Shown: positions 1-7,759 of the stretch, one piece after another
Numbering within the stretch: position 1 is the first letter of the stretch
Layout of the letters: each line of letters begins with the position of its first letter
Assembly: GCA_016713245.1 (NCBI GenBank)
Contig: JADJPM010000005.1
Span: 496,001-560,000, forward strand
Direction: 5' to 3'
Source: Verrucomicrobiaceae bacterium
GTDB taxonomy: Bacteria; Verrucomicrobiota; Verrucomicrobiia; Verrucomicrobiales; Verrucomicrobiaceae
DNA length: 64,000 nt
Notes under the pieces: model-generated
Database searches by the model: none
Told to the model about the DNA's origin: nothing
The model's input: the letters and a program-made list of their open reading frames with translations, nothing else
Made by a program: the position numbers and the translations under genes

Positions 1-58
1 CAGCGCAAAGACCGAAAATCACGCTTTCACGGTGGTTGTGCCGCACAGCCCTGCCTCC

Positions 59-982
59 TCACGCCCTCGCGTCCACCATCCTCCGCCCCACTTCCTCGCA
101 CAGGCCGATGAACGTGCGCTCCGGCAGATTCATCGGACGGCCTTTGAGGGTGGAGACGACCCAGCGGCGCTTCAGTTTGCCTTTGGGAAGGGCGAGCGGC
201 ACGAGCTGGCCGGCTTCGATTTCGTTCTTGGCGATCCATCGCGCGGCGATTGCGACGCCGATGCCGAGTTTGGCGAGTTCTTTGGTGGCTTCGGAGCTGC
301 CGAGCTCGATGAAGTTGTTGAGGCGCACGCCCTGCTTCATGAAGTACTCCTGCGTGAGGGCAAAGTTGAGGCTGTTGCGGCTGGCGACGATGAAGGTCTC
401 GTTCGCGGCCTCTTTGAGCTTCGGCGGCTTTTGGGCCCATGGATGCAAAGGCGAGACGAGGAACTCGAGCTCGTCGTCAAAGATGGCGTGACAGCTTAGT
501 TTGGCCGTTTCGGCGGGTTTGAGGCTCACGGTGATGTCCACCTGGTTTTTTTCGAGCTTCTCGATCGTGTCGGGCGTCTCGCCGCAGACGACTTTGATCT
601 CGTATTGCGGGAAGCTCTCTTTGAATTCGCGAAACACCGTCGGCAGGATGAACTGCGCCGCGGCGGTGGTGCAGCCGATGCGCAGCTTGCCGCGGGGCGT
701 TTGATCGAGCGTGCCGAGGATGCTCCTCGCGGCGCTCATGCTTTGCAGGATGTTCTCCGCGTGCGGCAGCAGCTCGCGGCCGGCGTGGGTGAGGTGAACG
801 CTCTTGCCCTGGCGATGGAAAAGCTGCGTGCCCAGATCGTTTTCGAGCGACTTGATCGCATGACTGATGGCGCTCTGCGTGAGGTGCAGCTCGCGCCCGG
901 CCTGCGTGAAGCTGCCGCTGCGGGCGAGGCAGATGAAGGCGCGGAGCTGGCGGGAATCGATGGCGTGTTCCATGAATACCAT
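59..982 (-). CDS. LysR-family transcriptional regulator
   Basis: A LysR-type regulator of 307 residues, the usual family length. A winged helix-turn-helix lies at about residues 6-65 (FTQAGRELHLTQSAISHAI), followed by the two-lobed effector-binding domain. It is divergent from the nitrate sensor/transport genes with only 84 bp between them, so it probably controls nitrate uptake and assimilation; this is inferred from position. Two ATG starts are possible, at 982 and 973. The second gives MEHAIDSRQLRAF, which is more typical of the family. A palindrome with T-N11-A spacing (972-986) covers both start codons, which suggests autorepression. Confidence 0.9.
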   Translation of the reverse strand: MVFMEHAIDSRQLRAFICLARSGSFTQAGRELHLTQSAISHAIKSLENDLGTQLFHRQGKSVHLTHAGRELLPHAENILQSMSAARSILGTLDQTPRGKLRIGCTTAAAQFILPTVFREFKESFPQYEIKVVCGETPDTIEKLEKNQVDITVSLKPAETAKLSCHAIFDDELEFLVSPLHPWAQKPPKLKEAANETFIVASRNSLNFALTQEYFMKQGVRLNNFIELGSSEATKELAKLGIGVAIAARWIAKNEIEAGQLVPLALPKGKLKRRWVVSTLKGRPMNLPERTFIGLCEEVGRRMVDARA

Positions 983-986
983 TCAT
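972..986. promoter_or_regulatory. Candidate LysR-type operator (T-N11-A palindrome)
   Basis: ATGAAT-ACC-ATTCAT is a perfect 6-bp inverted repeat with a 3-bp spacer. The T at 973 and A at 985 are separated by 11 bases, the spacing of LysR-type operator motifs. It overlaps both possible start codons of the lysR gene and lies about 80 bp upstream of the nitrate sensor gene. A position covering its own start fits the known negative autoregulation of LysR proteins. Binding is inferred. Confidence 0.5.
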
Positions 987-1066
987 ACATCAGGTGAAAA
1001 ACATTGCGCGTGGTTTCTGCATGGACCTGGCATGCTGGCACCGCGGCTGCTGAGTGGTGAGGCGTC

Positions 1067-2179
1067 ATGCCAAACGCCGCCTCCAGTTCCAAATCCACCC
1101 TCAGCGGGGTCGTGCAGCCGGTGCGCATCGGGTTCATCCCGCTCGCCGACTGCGCTCCGCTGCTCGTGGCCAAGGAGCGTGAGTTGTTCCGCAAACATGG
1201 CGTTCGAGTTGAGTTAAGTTGTGAGGTCGGATGGGCCACCATTCGGGAAAAACTGCTCTACGGCCAGGTAGATGCCGCCCACGCCATTGCCGGCCTGGCG
1301 CTGGCGATGCGTCTCGGGCTGAGCACACCGCCCTGCCGGGTGGTGGCCCCATTCGTCTTCAATTTGCACGGCAATGCCATCACGCTGAGCCGCGACCTCT
1401 GGAACCGAGGCGTGCGCGATGCCGCCAGCCTGAAAAAACTCATCCGCAGCAGCACGAGCCGCAAATTCACCTTCGGCATGGTCTCGCGCTACGCCTCGCA
1501 CTTCTTCCTGCTGCGCCAGTGGATGACCGCAGGTGGCATCGATGTGGAAAAAGACGTGCGCATCGTCGCCCTGCCGCCCACGCAGATGGCCTCGAGCCTC
1601 GAAGCAGGCCTCATCGACGGCTACTGCGTCGGCGAACCTTGGAATTCCTTTGCTGTCGAGCGTGGCACCGGCTGGATCGCCGCCACGAGCGAGCAGCTCG
1701 CGCCCGGTCATCCCGAAAAAGTGCTGCTCACCACCGAGACCTTCATCGAGCGGCACGCCGACGAGATCCGTGCCATCATCGCGGCGCTGAAAGAGTCCTG
1801 CGCCTTCTGCGATGCCAAAGAAAACCGCGCCGAGGTGGCCCACATCCTCGCTGAGAGCGGCTACTTCGCCGGCAACGAGGCCATCTTGAAGCGCTCGCTC
1901 GTCGGTCCGCTCGATCTCGGCACGGAGAAATCCGTCGAGGCCTCCCACTTCCACATCTTCCAGCGCCGCGAAGCGAATGAACCCACCTCCGAGCGTGGCC
2001 GCTGGCTCATCGATGAATTCATCGCGCACGGCCTCCTCACGCCGGCGCAGCGCCCAGAAGCCGCCGCCGCCCTGCGCGACTGCTGGACCTCCAGCGCCCT
2101 CCCTCTTCCCGAAGCACCCGCCGCCGCACCCAAACCCGCCACCAAGCCCAAGAAACGCTCACCCCTCGCCCACGCATGA
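1067..2179 (+). CDS. Cytoplasmic nitrate-binding sensor, NasS/NrtA/CmpA family
   Basis: A 370-residue protein of the NrtA/CmpA/NasS nitrate-binding family. The conserved opening is present (VRIGFIPLADCAPLLVAKE), as are the repeated ligand-site elements SCEVGWATIREKL, GQVDAAHAIAGLAL and GYCVGEPWN. No signal peptide or Tat motif is visible, unlike the next gene, so it should stay in the cytoplasm. NasS proteins of this kind sense nitrate and sequester the antiterminator NasT. No NasT/ANTAR gene is visible here, so its partner is unknown and might be the divergent LysR protein. The stop overlaps the next start by 4 bp (ATGA), implying coupled translation. The start is preceded by GGTGAGG. Confidence 0.85.
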   Translation: MPNAASSSKSTLSGVVQPVRIGFIPLADCAPLLVAKERELFRKHGVRVELSCEVGWATIREKLLYGQVDAAHAIAGLALAMRLGLSTPPCRVVAPFVFNLHGNAITLSRDLWNRGVRDAASLKKLIRSSTSRKFTFGMVSRYASHFFLLRQWMTAGGIDVEKDVRIVALPPTQMASSLEAGLIDGYCVGEPWNSFAVERGTGWIAATSEQLAPGHPEKVLLTTETFIERHADEIRAIIAALKESCAFCDAKENRAEVAHILAESGYFAGNEAILKRSLVGPLDLGTEKSVEASHFHIFQRREANEPTSERGRWLIDEFIAHGLLTPAQRPEAAAALRDCWTSSALPLPEAPAAAPKPATKPKKRSPLAHA

Positions 2180-3450
2180 ACACCGCCACTCCGCTCACCC
2201 GTCGCAACATCCTCCGCCAAGCTGGTCTTGGCGCCCTCCTCTCCGGCCTGCCCTCGGGCTGGGTCGGCTCCGCCTACGCCGATGACTCGCCTGAGTCTCC
2301 CGATGTGAAACTCGGCATCATCGCCCTCACCGACTGCTCCAGCATCGTCGTGGCGCATGAAAAGGGTCTCTTCAAAAAATACGGCATCAATTCCACCGTG
2401 AGCAAAGGTGCGAGCTGGGCCGCCATCCGCGATTCGCTCTCCAATGGCGACATCCAGGCCACGCACATGCTCATCGGCATGCCGATTGCCTCCACCATGG
2501 GCCTCGGCGGTGCGCCGAAAAAGCCGATGATCATTCCATGGCTCATCAATCGCAATGGCCAGGCCATCTCGTTGAGCAATGCCTACAAAGGCAAGGTCGC
2601 CGATGATCCGAAGGCGCTGAAGCCCTTCGTCGATGCCGCGAAAGCCAGTGGCACGCCGCTCACCTTCGCGATGACCTTCCCGCCCGGCACCCACGCCATG
2701 TGGATGCGCTACTACCTCGCCGCAGGCGGCATCAATCCCGGCGACGCCGCAGGCGCTGGCGCGGATGTTTCCCTCATCACCGTGCCGCCTCCGCAGATGG
2801 TCGCGAACATGAAGGTCGGCAAGATGGACGGCTTCTGCGTGGGCGAACCTTGGAACGCCAAGACCATCGCGGACGACATCGGCTACACCTCGATCACCAC
2901 GCAGGCCATGTGGAAGGATCATCCGGAGAAAGTCTGCGCCTTCACCGAGGAGTATGCCGCGAAGAATCCGAAGACCGTCAAAGCCGTGCTCAAGGCCCTG
3001 CATGAGGCCAGCGTGTGGCTCGACAAGATGGAGAACCGCCCCGAGCAGGCAAACATCGTCAGCGCCGCCACCTACATCAACTGCCCGCCGGAGACCATCC
3101 TCGGCCGCCTCGAAGGCAAATACCTCATGGGCGATGGCCGCAAGTTCAAGGACCCGAACTACATGATCTTCAGCGATCGCAACTGCAACTACCCGCAGGC
3201 CAAATACGCCAAGTGGTGGCTCACGCAGCTTCGCCGCTGGGGCTTCGTCGAAGGCGCTCCCGACTACGAAGGCGTCGCCAAGCAGGTCATGCGCTCCGAC
3301 ATCTATGAAGAAGCCATGAAGGAGATCGGCTACACCCACGGGGGTGCCGATACCAGCGCCGAGACCCTCTTCGATGGCATCAAGTTCGACCCCACCGCCG
3401 ACCTCGAAGCCTACGCCGCCTCCTTCGCCGTGAAGACGATCAAAGGCTGA
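2176..3450 (+). CDS. nrtA: Nitrate ABC transporter substrate-binding protein (Tat-exported)
   Basis: A 424-residue periplasmic nitrate/nitrite-binding protein. The N-terminus carries a twin-arginine signal (LTRRNILRQAGLGALLSG, with cleavage likely near SAYA-DDS). The mature part starts VKLGIIALTDCSSIVVAHE and has the family elements GASWAAIRDSL, THMLIGMPIAS, HAMWMRYYLAAGGINP and GFCVGEPWNAKTIADDIG. It captures nitrate for the NrtBCD importer encoded downstream. It overlaps the preceding paralogous sensor gene by 4 bp. The two share the same fold and may descend from a duplication. Confidence 0.94.
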   Translation: MNTATPLTRRNILRQAGLGALLSGLPSGWVGSAYADDSPESPDVKLGIIALTDCSSIVVAHEKGLFKKYGINSTVSKGASWAAIRDSLSNGDIQATHMLIGMPIASTMGLGGAPKKPMIIPWLINRNGQAISLSNAYKGKVADDPKALKPFVDAAKASGTPLTFAMTFPPGTHAMWMRYYLAAGGINPGDAAGAGADVSLITVPPPQMVANMKVGKMDGFCVGEPWNAKTIADDIGYTSITTQAMWKDHPEKVCAFTEEYAAKNPKTVKAVLKALHEASVWLDKMENRPEQANIVSAATYINCPPETILGRLEGKYLMGDGRKFKDPNYMIFSDRNCNYPQAKYAKWWLTQLRRWGFVEGAPDYEGVAKQVMRSDIYEEAMKEIGYTHGGADTSAETLFDGIKFDPTADLEAYAASFAVKTIKG

Positions 3451-3457
3451 CCGCCGG

Positions 3458-3569
3458 ATTTATGATTTACGACTTACGATTTTTGATTTCCAAAGCCGCT
3501 CCGAAAGGGGCGGCGGCGGAAGTCGGCGTGAATCGGCAAATCATAAGTCAAAAATCATAAATCATAAAT
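3458..3569. repeat. Inverted-repeat element, non-coding member of the ATTTAYG-heptamer family
   Basis: Two 32-bp arms (3458-3489 and 3538-3569) are inverted copies of each other, matching at 26 of 32 positions, around a GC-rich 48-bp core. Each arm is about four 7-bp words (ATTTATG, ATTTACG, ACTTACG type) plus a trailing ATTT. The element begins 7 bp after the nrtA stop and ends 4 bp before the nrtB start. It fills the junction and leaves no room for a normal ribosome binding site. The arms match those of the elements at 4467-4900 and 15087-15191. No target-site duplication is evident. Confidence 0.85.
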
Positions 3570-3573
3570 TCCG

Positions 3574-4461
3574 ATGCATCCCCTCATCCAGAAATACAAA
3601 CTCGACTCCATCTTCCTGCCGTTGGTCGCGATCTTCATCAGTTGCATCTTCTGGTATGCCATCGCCGGAAAGTCTGTCGTGACGGAAAAGGTCGATGATT
3701 TCGGCGACAAGATCAAAGTCACCAAACGCGCGGGTCTCTCCGCCGATCTGCCCACGCCCGTCGAAACCTGGACGGCCAGCAAACCCTACATCGTCGAGCC
3801 TTTCGCGAAGCGTGGTGAGCTGGATCAGGGCATCCTCCGCTTCACTTGGATGTCACTCGTGCTCGTGGCACAGGGTTATTTCATCGCGCTCATCATCGGA
3901 ACGCCCGTGGGCTTCTTCCTCGGGCTGTCAAAGCAGTTCACGAAGGCCTTTGATCCCATCATTCAGGTGCTGCGACCCGTTTCGCCTCTCGCCTGGCTGC
4001 CGCTGGGCATGATCCTCTTCAGCGGTGTCAAAGTCCTGGATGCCGATGGGCGCACCACCTTCGGTGCCTCCGATGCCGCAGCGCTCTTCACCATCGCCAT
4101 CTGCGCCATGTGGCCCACCGTGATGAACACCGCCGTCGGCGTCCGTGCCGTGCCGGTGGACTACCTGAATGTCGCCAAGGTGCTCAAACTCTCGAAGTGG
4201 AAGACGCTCTGGAAGGTCCTCGTGCCCGCCACGCTGCCCTACATGTTCACCGGCTTCCGTTTGAGCCTCGGCATCGCCTGGCTCGTCATCGTCGCCGTCG
4301 AAATGCTCACGGGTCGTCCCGGCGTCGGCGGCTTCCTCTGGCAGCAATACAACGCCAACAGCTACGCCCACATCATCCTCTGCATCCTCACCATCGGCGT
4401 CATCGGCTACATCCTCGACCGCCTCATGAGCGTGGTCGAAGGCCGGTTCAAGACAGCCTGA
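3574..4461 (+). CDS. nrtB: Nitrate ABC transporter permease
   Basis: A 295-residue inner-membrane permease of the NrtB/SsuC/TauC type. The first membrane segment is at about residues 13-31. A periplasmic stretch follows, and then the core helices beginning near FTWMSLVLVAQGYFIALIIGTPVGFFLG. The cytoplasmic EAA loop, which docks the ATPases, is visible around residues 200-225 (YLNVAKVLKLSKWKTLWKVLVPATLPYMFTG region). It forms the channel for nitrate delivered by NrtA. The gene lies between two inverted-repeat elements and has no clear Shine-Dalgarno sequence, because the upstream element ends 4 bp before the ATG. Confidence 0.94.
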   Translation: MHPLIQKYKLDSIFLPLVAIFISCIFWYAIAGKSVVTEKVDDFGDKIKVTKRAGLSADLPTPVETWTASKPYIVEPFAKRGELDQGILRFTWMSLVLVAQGYFIALIIGTPVGFFLGLSKQFTKAFDPIIQVLRPVSPLAWLPLGMILFSGVKVLDADGRTTFGASDAAALFTIAICAMWPTVMNTAVGVRAVPVDYLNVAKVLKLSKWKTLWKVLVPATLPYMFTGFRLSLGIAWLVIVAVEMLTGRPGVGGFLWQQYNANSYAHIILCILTIGVIGYILDRLMSVVEGRFKTA

Positions 4462-4466
4462 GCATC

Positions 4467-4900
4467 ATTTATGATTTACGACTTACGACTTATGATTTCT
4501 GGCCGTTCGGCGCTTGGTCGTCGCTCGCGTGGCGTTGAAGATTTTCGTGAGTTCTTCGGCTTCTTGAAGAAGGGCCTTCAGGCGCTTGGAGGGCAGCAAC
4601 TTGGCTTTTTCGGCCAGTTCGATCCAAAACCCGCTTTCGTCGGCCTCTTCGAGCACAATCGTGATCTTGTTGATGAAGTCGGCATCGGATTTGGCCCTCA
4701 AAGCAGCCCGATAATTCGCCGCCACCGAGGTTCCGCTCCTCGCGATTTGATTTCCGACCGTTTTGCCAGCCGTCGTCTTCGGCAGCGCATCCACCATCGT
4801 GAGGACTCGCACCGCAAAGTCCATGGTCCGTTCTTTGAGCTCTTGGTTCGTCATAGGAACGCCATTCCAAATCATAAGTCATAAATCGTAAATCATAAAT
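4467..4900. mobile_element. 434-bp element with 32-bp terminal inverted repeats carrying a four-helix-bundle gene
   Basis: The ends, 4467-4498 and 4869-4900, are inverted copies that match at 30 of 32 positions. Each is four 7-bp words (ATTTATG, ATTTACG or ACTTACG/ATTTATG, ACTTATG) plus ATTT. Between them lies one antisense gene of 130 codons. Its start and stop codons both fall inside the terminal repeats. The element separates nrtB (stop at 4461) from nrtC (start at 4904) in an otherwise tight operon. No transposase and no clear target duplication are seen. A transcript through it could fold into a 32-bp stem with the gene in the loop, like intervening sequences in 23S rRNA. Confidence 0.75.
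4483..4875 (-). CDS. Four-helix-bundle protein, S23/IVP-like (23S rRNA intervening-sequence protein family)
   Basis: A small 130-residue protein of the four-helix-bundle family found in 23S rRNA intervening sequences. Family features are visible: ELKERTMDFAVRVLTMVDALP near the start, NQIARSGTSVAANYRAA in the middle, and DFINKITIVLEEADESGFWIELA followed by LLQEAEELTKIF. No enzyme activity is known for the family. The gene is antisense to the nitrate operon and lies wholly between inverted repeats. The first ATG (4875) lies in the right repeat; an internal ATG at 4854 (MTNQELKERT) is a more conventional start. The last residues (NHKS, stop at 4483-4485) come from the left repeat. Confidence 0.85.
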   Translation of the reverse strand: MIWNGVPMTNQELKERTMDFAVRVLTMVDALPKTTAGKTVGNQIARSGTSVAANYRAALRAKSDADFINKITIVLEEADESGFWIELAEKAKLLPSKRLKALLQEAEELTKIFNATRATTKRRTARNHKS

Positions 4901-4903
4901 CTC

Positions 4904-5824
4904 ATGCCGCTTATCGAAATCAAAGGTGCCTCCAAAGGCTTCGGGCTACCCGGTTCGCGAACCGAAGTCCTCAAGGACATCAACCTGAGTGTCGAAGAAG
5001 GCGAGTTCGTCGTCATCGTCGGCTACTCGGGCTCCGGAAAGAGCACGCTGATCAATTTGATCTCCGGTCTCGTGAAGCCCGATACCGGCGAAGCGCTCAT
5101 CGAGGGCAAAAAGATCACCGAACCTGGCCCGGATCGCGGGTTGGTCTTCCAGAACTACTCGTTGCTTCCGTGGCTCACCGTCGAAGAAAACATCGCGCTC
5201 GCGGTTGATGAGGTTTTCAAGGATTGGACACTGGAGCAGCGCAAAGCACACGTCGCCAAACACATCGCGATGGTCAAACTGACGCCGGCGGCACATAAAC
5301 TGCCCAAAGAGCTCTCCGGCGGCATGCGGCAGCGTGTTTCCGTCGCTCGCACCCTCGCGATGAATCCGAAGGTGCTGCTCATGGACGAGCCTTTGAGCGC
5401 TTTGGATGCTTTGACGCGTGCGCAGCTCCAGGACGAGATCAGCGACATCTGGATGAACAACAAGACGACGGTCATCTGGATCACGAACGACCCCGATGAG
5501 GCCATTTTGGTCGCCGACAAGGTCATCCCGCTGCTCCCCACCTCGCCCGCGACCTTGGGCGAGCCGATGATCATCGACCTCGATCGCCCACGCGACCGCC
5601 GCAGCATCAATCACGACCCCAAATTCAAAAAACTGCGCACGCAGCTCATCACCACGCTGCTCGATGCCAAAGGCCGCACGAAATCGAAGACCAGCCTCAA
5701 GCTCACGCTGCCGGACATCCTTCCCGAAGACCTCACCACCGTGAACACCCTGCAATTCCTCAACCGCAGCGGTCCGAAACGCCGCACCGCCGACAAACGC
5801 GAAGAAGTGGAGGTGGCCGCATGA
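4904..5824 (+). CDS. nrtC: Nitrate ABC transporter ATP-binding protein (first)
   Basis: A 306-residue ABC ATPase of the NrtC/NrtD/SsuB type. Walker A is GYSGSGKST (residues 40-48), the signature is LSGGMRQRVSVAR and Walker B is VLLMDEPLSALD. The usual switch histidine position reads WITNDPDEA instead of VTHD, an oddity shared with some NrtC-type domains. It lacks the C-terminal NrtA-like sensor domain of cyanobacterial NrtC, having only about 40 extra residues after the ATPase core. It overlaps the next ATPase by 4 bp (ATGA), and the two probably form a heterodimer on NrtB. Confidence 0.92.
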   Translation: MPLIEIKGASKGFGLPGSRTEVLKDINLSVEEGEFVVIVGYSGSGKSTLINLISGLVKPDTGEALIEGKKITEPGPDRGLVFQNYSLLPWLTVEENIALAVDEVFKDWTLEQRKAHVAKHIAMVKLTPAAHKLPKELSGGMRQRVSVARTLAMNPKVLLMDEPLSALDALTRAQLQDEISDIWMNNKTTVIWITNDPDEAILVADKVIPLLPTSPATLGEPMIIDLDRPRDRRSINHDPKFKKLRTQLITTLLDAKGRTKSKTSLKLTLPDILPEDLTTVNTLQFLNRSGPKRRTADKREEVEVAA

Positions 5825-6693
5825 GCACGCACAAGCCCCCCATGCTCGAATTGGATCGCCTTTGGAAGATCTACGACACGCCCAAAGGACCGGCCACCAT
5901 CGTCAAAAACTTCAACCTCAAGCTCAAGGAGGGCGAGTTCGCCACGCTCATCGGCCACAGCGGCTGCGGCAAAAGCACCGTCCTCATGATGGTCGCCGGT
6001 TTGAGCGATCTCTCGAAGGGCAACATGATTCTCGCCGGCAAAGAAGCCGTCGGCCCGGGGCCGGATCGCGGCATCGTGTTCCAATCGCCCTGCCTGCTGC
6101 CGTGGATGAGCGCGTTTGAAAACGTCATGCTCGGCGTGAACCAGGTCTATTTCACCGCCAGCAAGGCCGAGCGCCGCCAGATGGCCGAGTACTACCTCAG
6201 CATCGTCGGTCTCGCCGATGCCATGCACAAGTTCCCCGGCGAGCTCTCCCAAGGCATGCGCCAGCGCGTCGGCATCGCCCGCGCCTTCGCCTTGCAGCCG
6301 AAGATGCTGCTCCTCGACGAGCCTTTTGGCATGCTCGACTCCCTCACGCGCTACGAGCTTCAAGAAGTGCTGCTCGACCTCTGGCGTCGCAATCGCATCA
6401 CCACGCTGATGGTCACGCACGATGTCGATGAGGCCATCTTCCTCTCCGACCGCGTCATCATGATGACCGACGGCCCCGAAGCCGAGGTCGGCGACATTTT
6501 AAAGATCCCCTTCGAGCGTCCGCGCAGTCGCAAAGAGATCATGGAAGACCCGCGCTACTACGAGCTGCGCGAGCACCTCATCACCTTCCTCAACGACAAA
6601 TCCCACATCCGCCCCAGCCGCGAGCCCGAGTTCAAACCCTCCCCCGACATGGCCGCCGAAATGGCCGCCCACGGCATGCCTGCGGCGGCTTGA
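5821..6693 (+). CDS. nrtD: Nitrate ABC transporter ATP-binding protein (second)
   Basis: A 290-residue ABC ATPase. Walker A is GHSGCGKST (residues 45-53). The signature is LSQGMRQRVGIAR, with Q where LSGGM is usual; this variant is common in NrtD. Walker B is MLLLDEPFGMLD and the switch is MVTHDVDEA. It has a complete catalytic set and follows nrtC with a 4-bp overlap. With NrtABC it imports nitrate or nitrite. The next gene is on the opposite strand 28 bp away, so the transcription unit probably ends here. Confidence 0.93.
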   Translation: MSTHKPPMLELDRLWKIYDTPKGPATIVKNFNLKLKEGEFATLIGHSGCGKSTVLMMVAGLSDLSKGNMILAGKEAVGPGPDRGIVFQSPCLLPWMSAFENVMLGVNQVYFTASKAERRQMAEYYLSIVGLADAMHKFPGELSQGMRQRVGIARAFALQPKMLLLDEPFGMLDSLTRYELQEVLLDLWRRNRITTLMVTHDVDEAIFLSDRVIMMTDGPEAEVGDILKIPFERPRSRKEIMEDPRYYELREHLITFLNDKSHIRPSREPEFKPSPDMAAEMAAHGMPAAA

Positions 6694-6721
6694 GGTTGAC
6701 GATGACTTCGCAAAGGTCGCC

Positions 6722-7660
6722 TCAATACCCACGCGCAAATTGGATGTCGAGCGTCTGCATGTAGGTGTGCAGGCCGGCATCTTGCACGGGTAGGACGATG
6801 GCGTCCTCGTCGCTTTCGTTGTGGTGGGAGTGCCACCAGCCGGGGGGCGTCACGAAGGCTCCGCCGGCGACCCAGTTGGCGCGGACGGGGTTGATGATGT
6901 TGCCATCGCTGTCGAGATCGCGGCCGATCATGGTGTAAACGCCTTCCGTGGCCTTCACGGCGAAATCGAGGGCGATGGAGTTGTGCCGGTGGGCCTTCTG
7001 TTTGCTCTTCGCGGGCAGCAGATTGTAGAGCGACCACATGGAGTGCGTGAGCGTCTTCGTCTGCGGGCAGTCGGGATTCGCCAGCAGGATGCCGTTGCGA
7101 TTCTTGTCCTTGCCCTCGTTTTCCTTTCGCACCTTCTCCAGTTCGCTCGTGAGCAGCTCACGCGAGAAATAGAGCGGCCGAAATCTCGGGCTGACGGGCT
7201 TGGCTCCGAGGAAATCCATCAGCGGCTGGTCATTCACCCAGTAGAAGGCGCTGTCCTCGCTGGCGTGATGCCGGATCTCGCCCGTGGCAGGCAGCGCAAA
7301 GAGATCGCCCGTCTTCCAACTGAGGGTTTGGCCGTCGATCACACTGAAACCCGCGCCGCGGATCACATAAAACACCTGACTGCTCGCATGGCACGCGGTG
7401 GGCAGCTCCTCACCCGCGGCGATGTGGATGAAATTCGCCAGCAGGCTGGGCCCGGTGACCGGATAGCTCGTTTCGAGCTGCTTCGACAGCTCCAGCGGAA
7501 TGATTCGCGTCTCGGCGAGGTGATGCATCGAGGGCGGAAACACATCAATCGCGATCCGCGGCATGCGCGGGTTCGCCGCGCTGCCATACTCGAAGAACAG
7601 GCCGTGCTTTTCCCATTCGTGATTGCAGGTCGGGGCGGTGGCTGAGGTGGTGGCAGTCAT
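6722..7660 (-). CDS. Double-cupin protein, gentisate 1,2-dioxygenase-like
   Basis: A protein of about 312 residues with two cupin domains. The first is around GEELPTACHASSQVFYVIRGAGFSVIDG. The second has metal-ligand histidines in AHRHNSIALDFAV and PGWWHSHHNES. The layout resembles gentisate or 1-hydroxy-2-naphthoate dioxygenases, iron enzymes that open aromatic rings, but the substrate cannot be read from sequence. The start is placed at the ATG at 7660 (MTATTSATAP), because the residues upstream, from the ATG at 7708, look unstructured. It is transcribed against the nitrate genes and in the same direction as the glycosidase upstream of it. Confidence 0.7.
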   Translation of the reverse strand: MTATTSATAPTCNHEWEKHGLFFEYGSAANPRMPRIAIDVFPPSMHHLAETRIIPLELSKQLETSYPVTGPSLLANFIHIAAGEELPTACHASSQVFYVIRGAGFSVIDGQTLSWKTGDLFALPATGEIRHHASEDSAFYWVNDQPLMDFLGAKPVSPRFRPLYFSRELLTSELEKVRKENEGKDKNRNGILLANPDCPQTKTLTHSMWSLYNLLPAKSKQKAHRHNSIALDFAVKATEGVYTMIGRDLDSDGNIINPVRANWVAGGAFVTPPGWWHSHHNESDEDAIVLPVQDAGLHTYMQTLDIQFARGY

Positions 7661-7759
7661 GGCGTTGGAGGAAGGTTCGAGGAAGAATACGCATCGCTGA
7701 GGCGGCAAGGGAAGCGCTTTTGTCAGTCGAGGAAGCAGACCTCCCCTCTTCCTTGAGGT

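Noticed and set aside
4471..4884. Open frame on the plus strand across the four-helix-bundle gene
   Set aside because: The minus-strand frame has clear family similarity, while this one has none.
4467..4900. Classical insertion sequence
   Set aside because: The encoded protein is a four-helix bundle, not a transposase, and no target-site duplication is clear. I therefore kept it as an unusual element.
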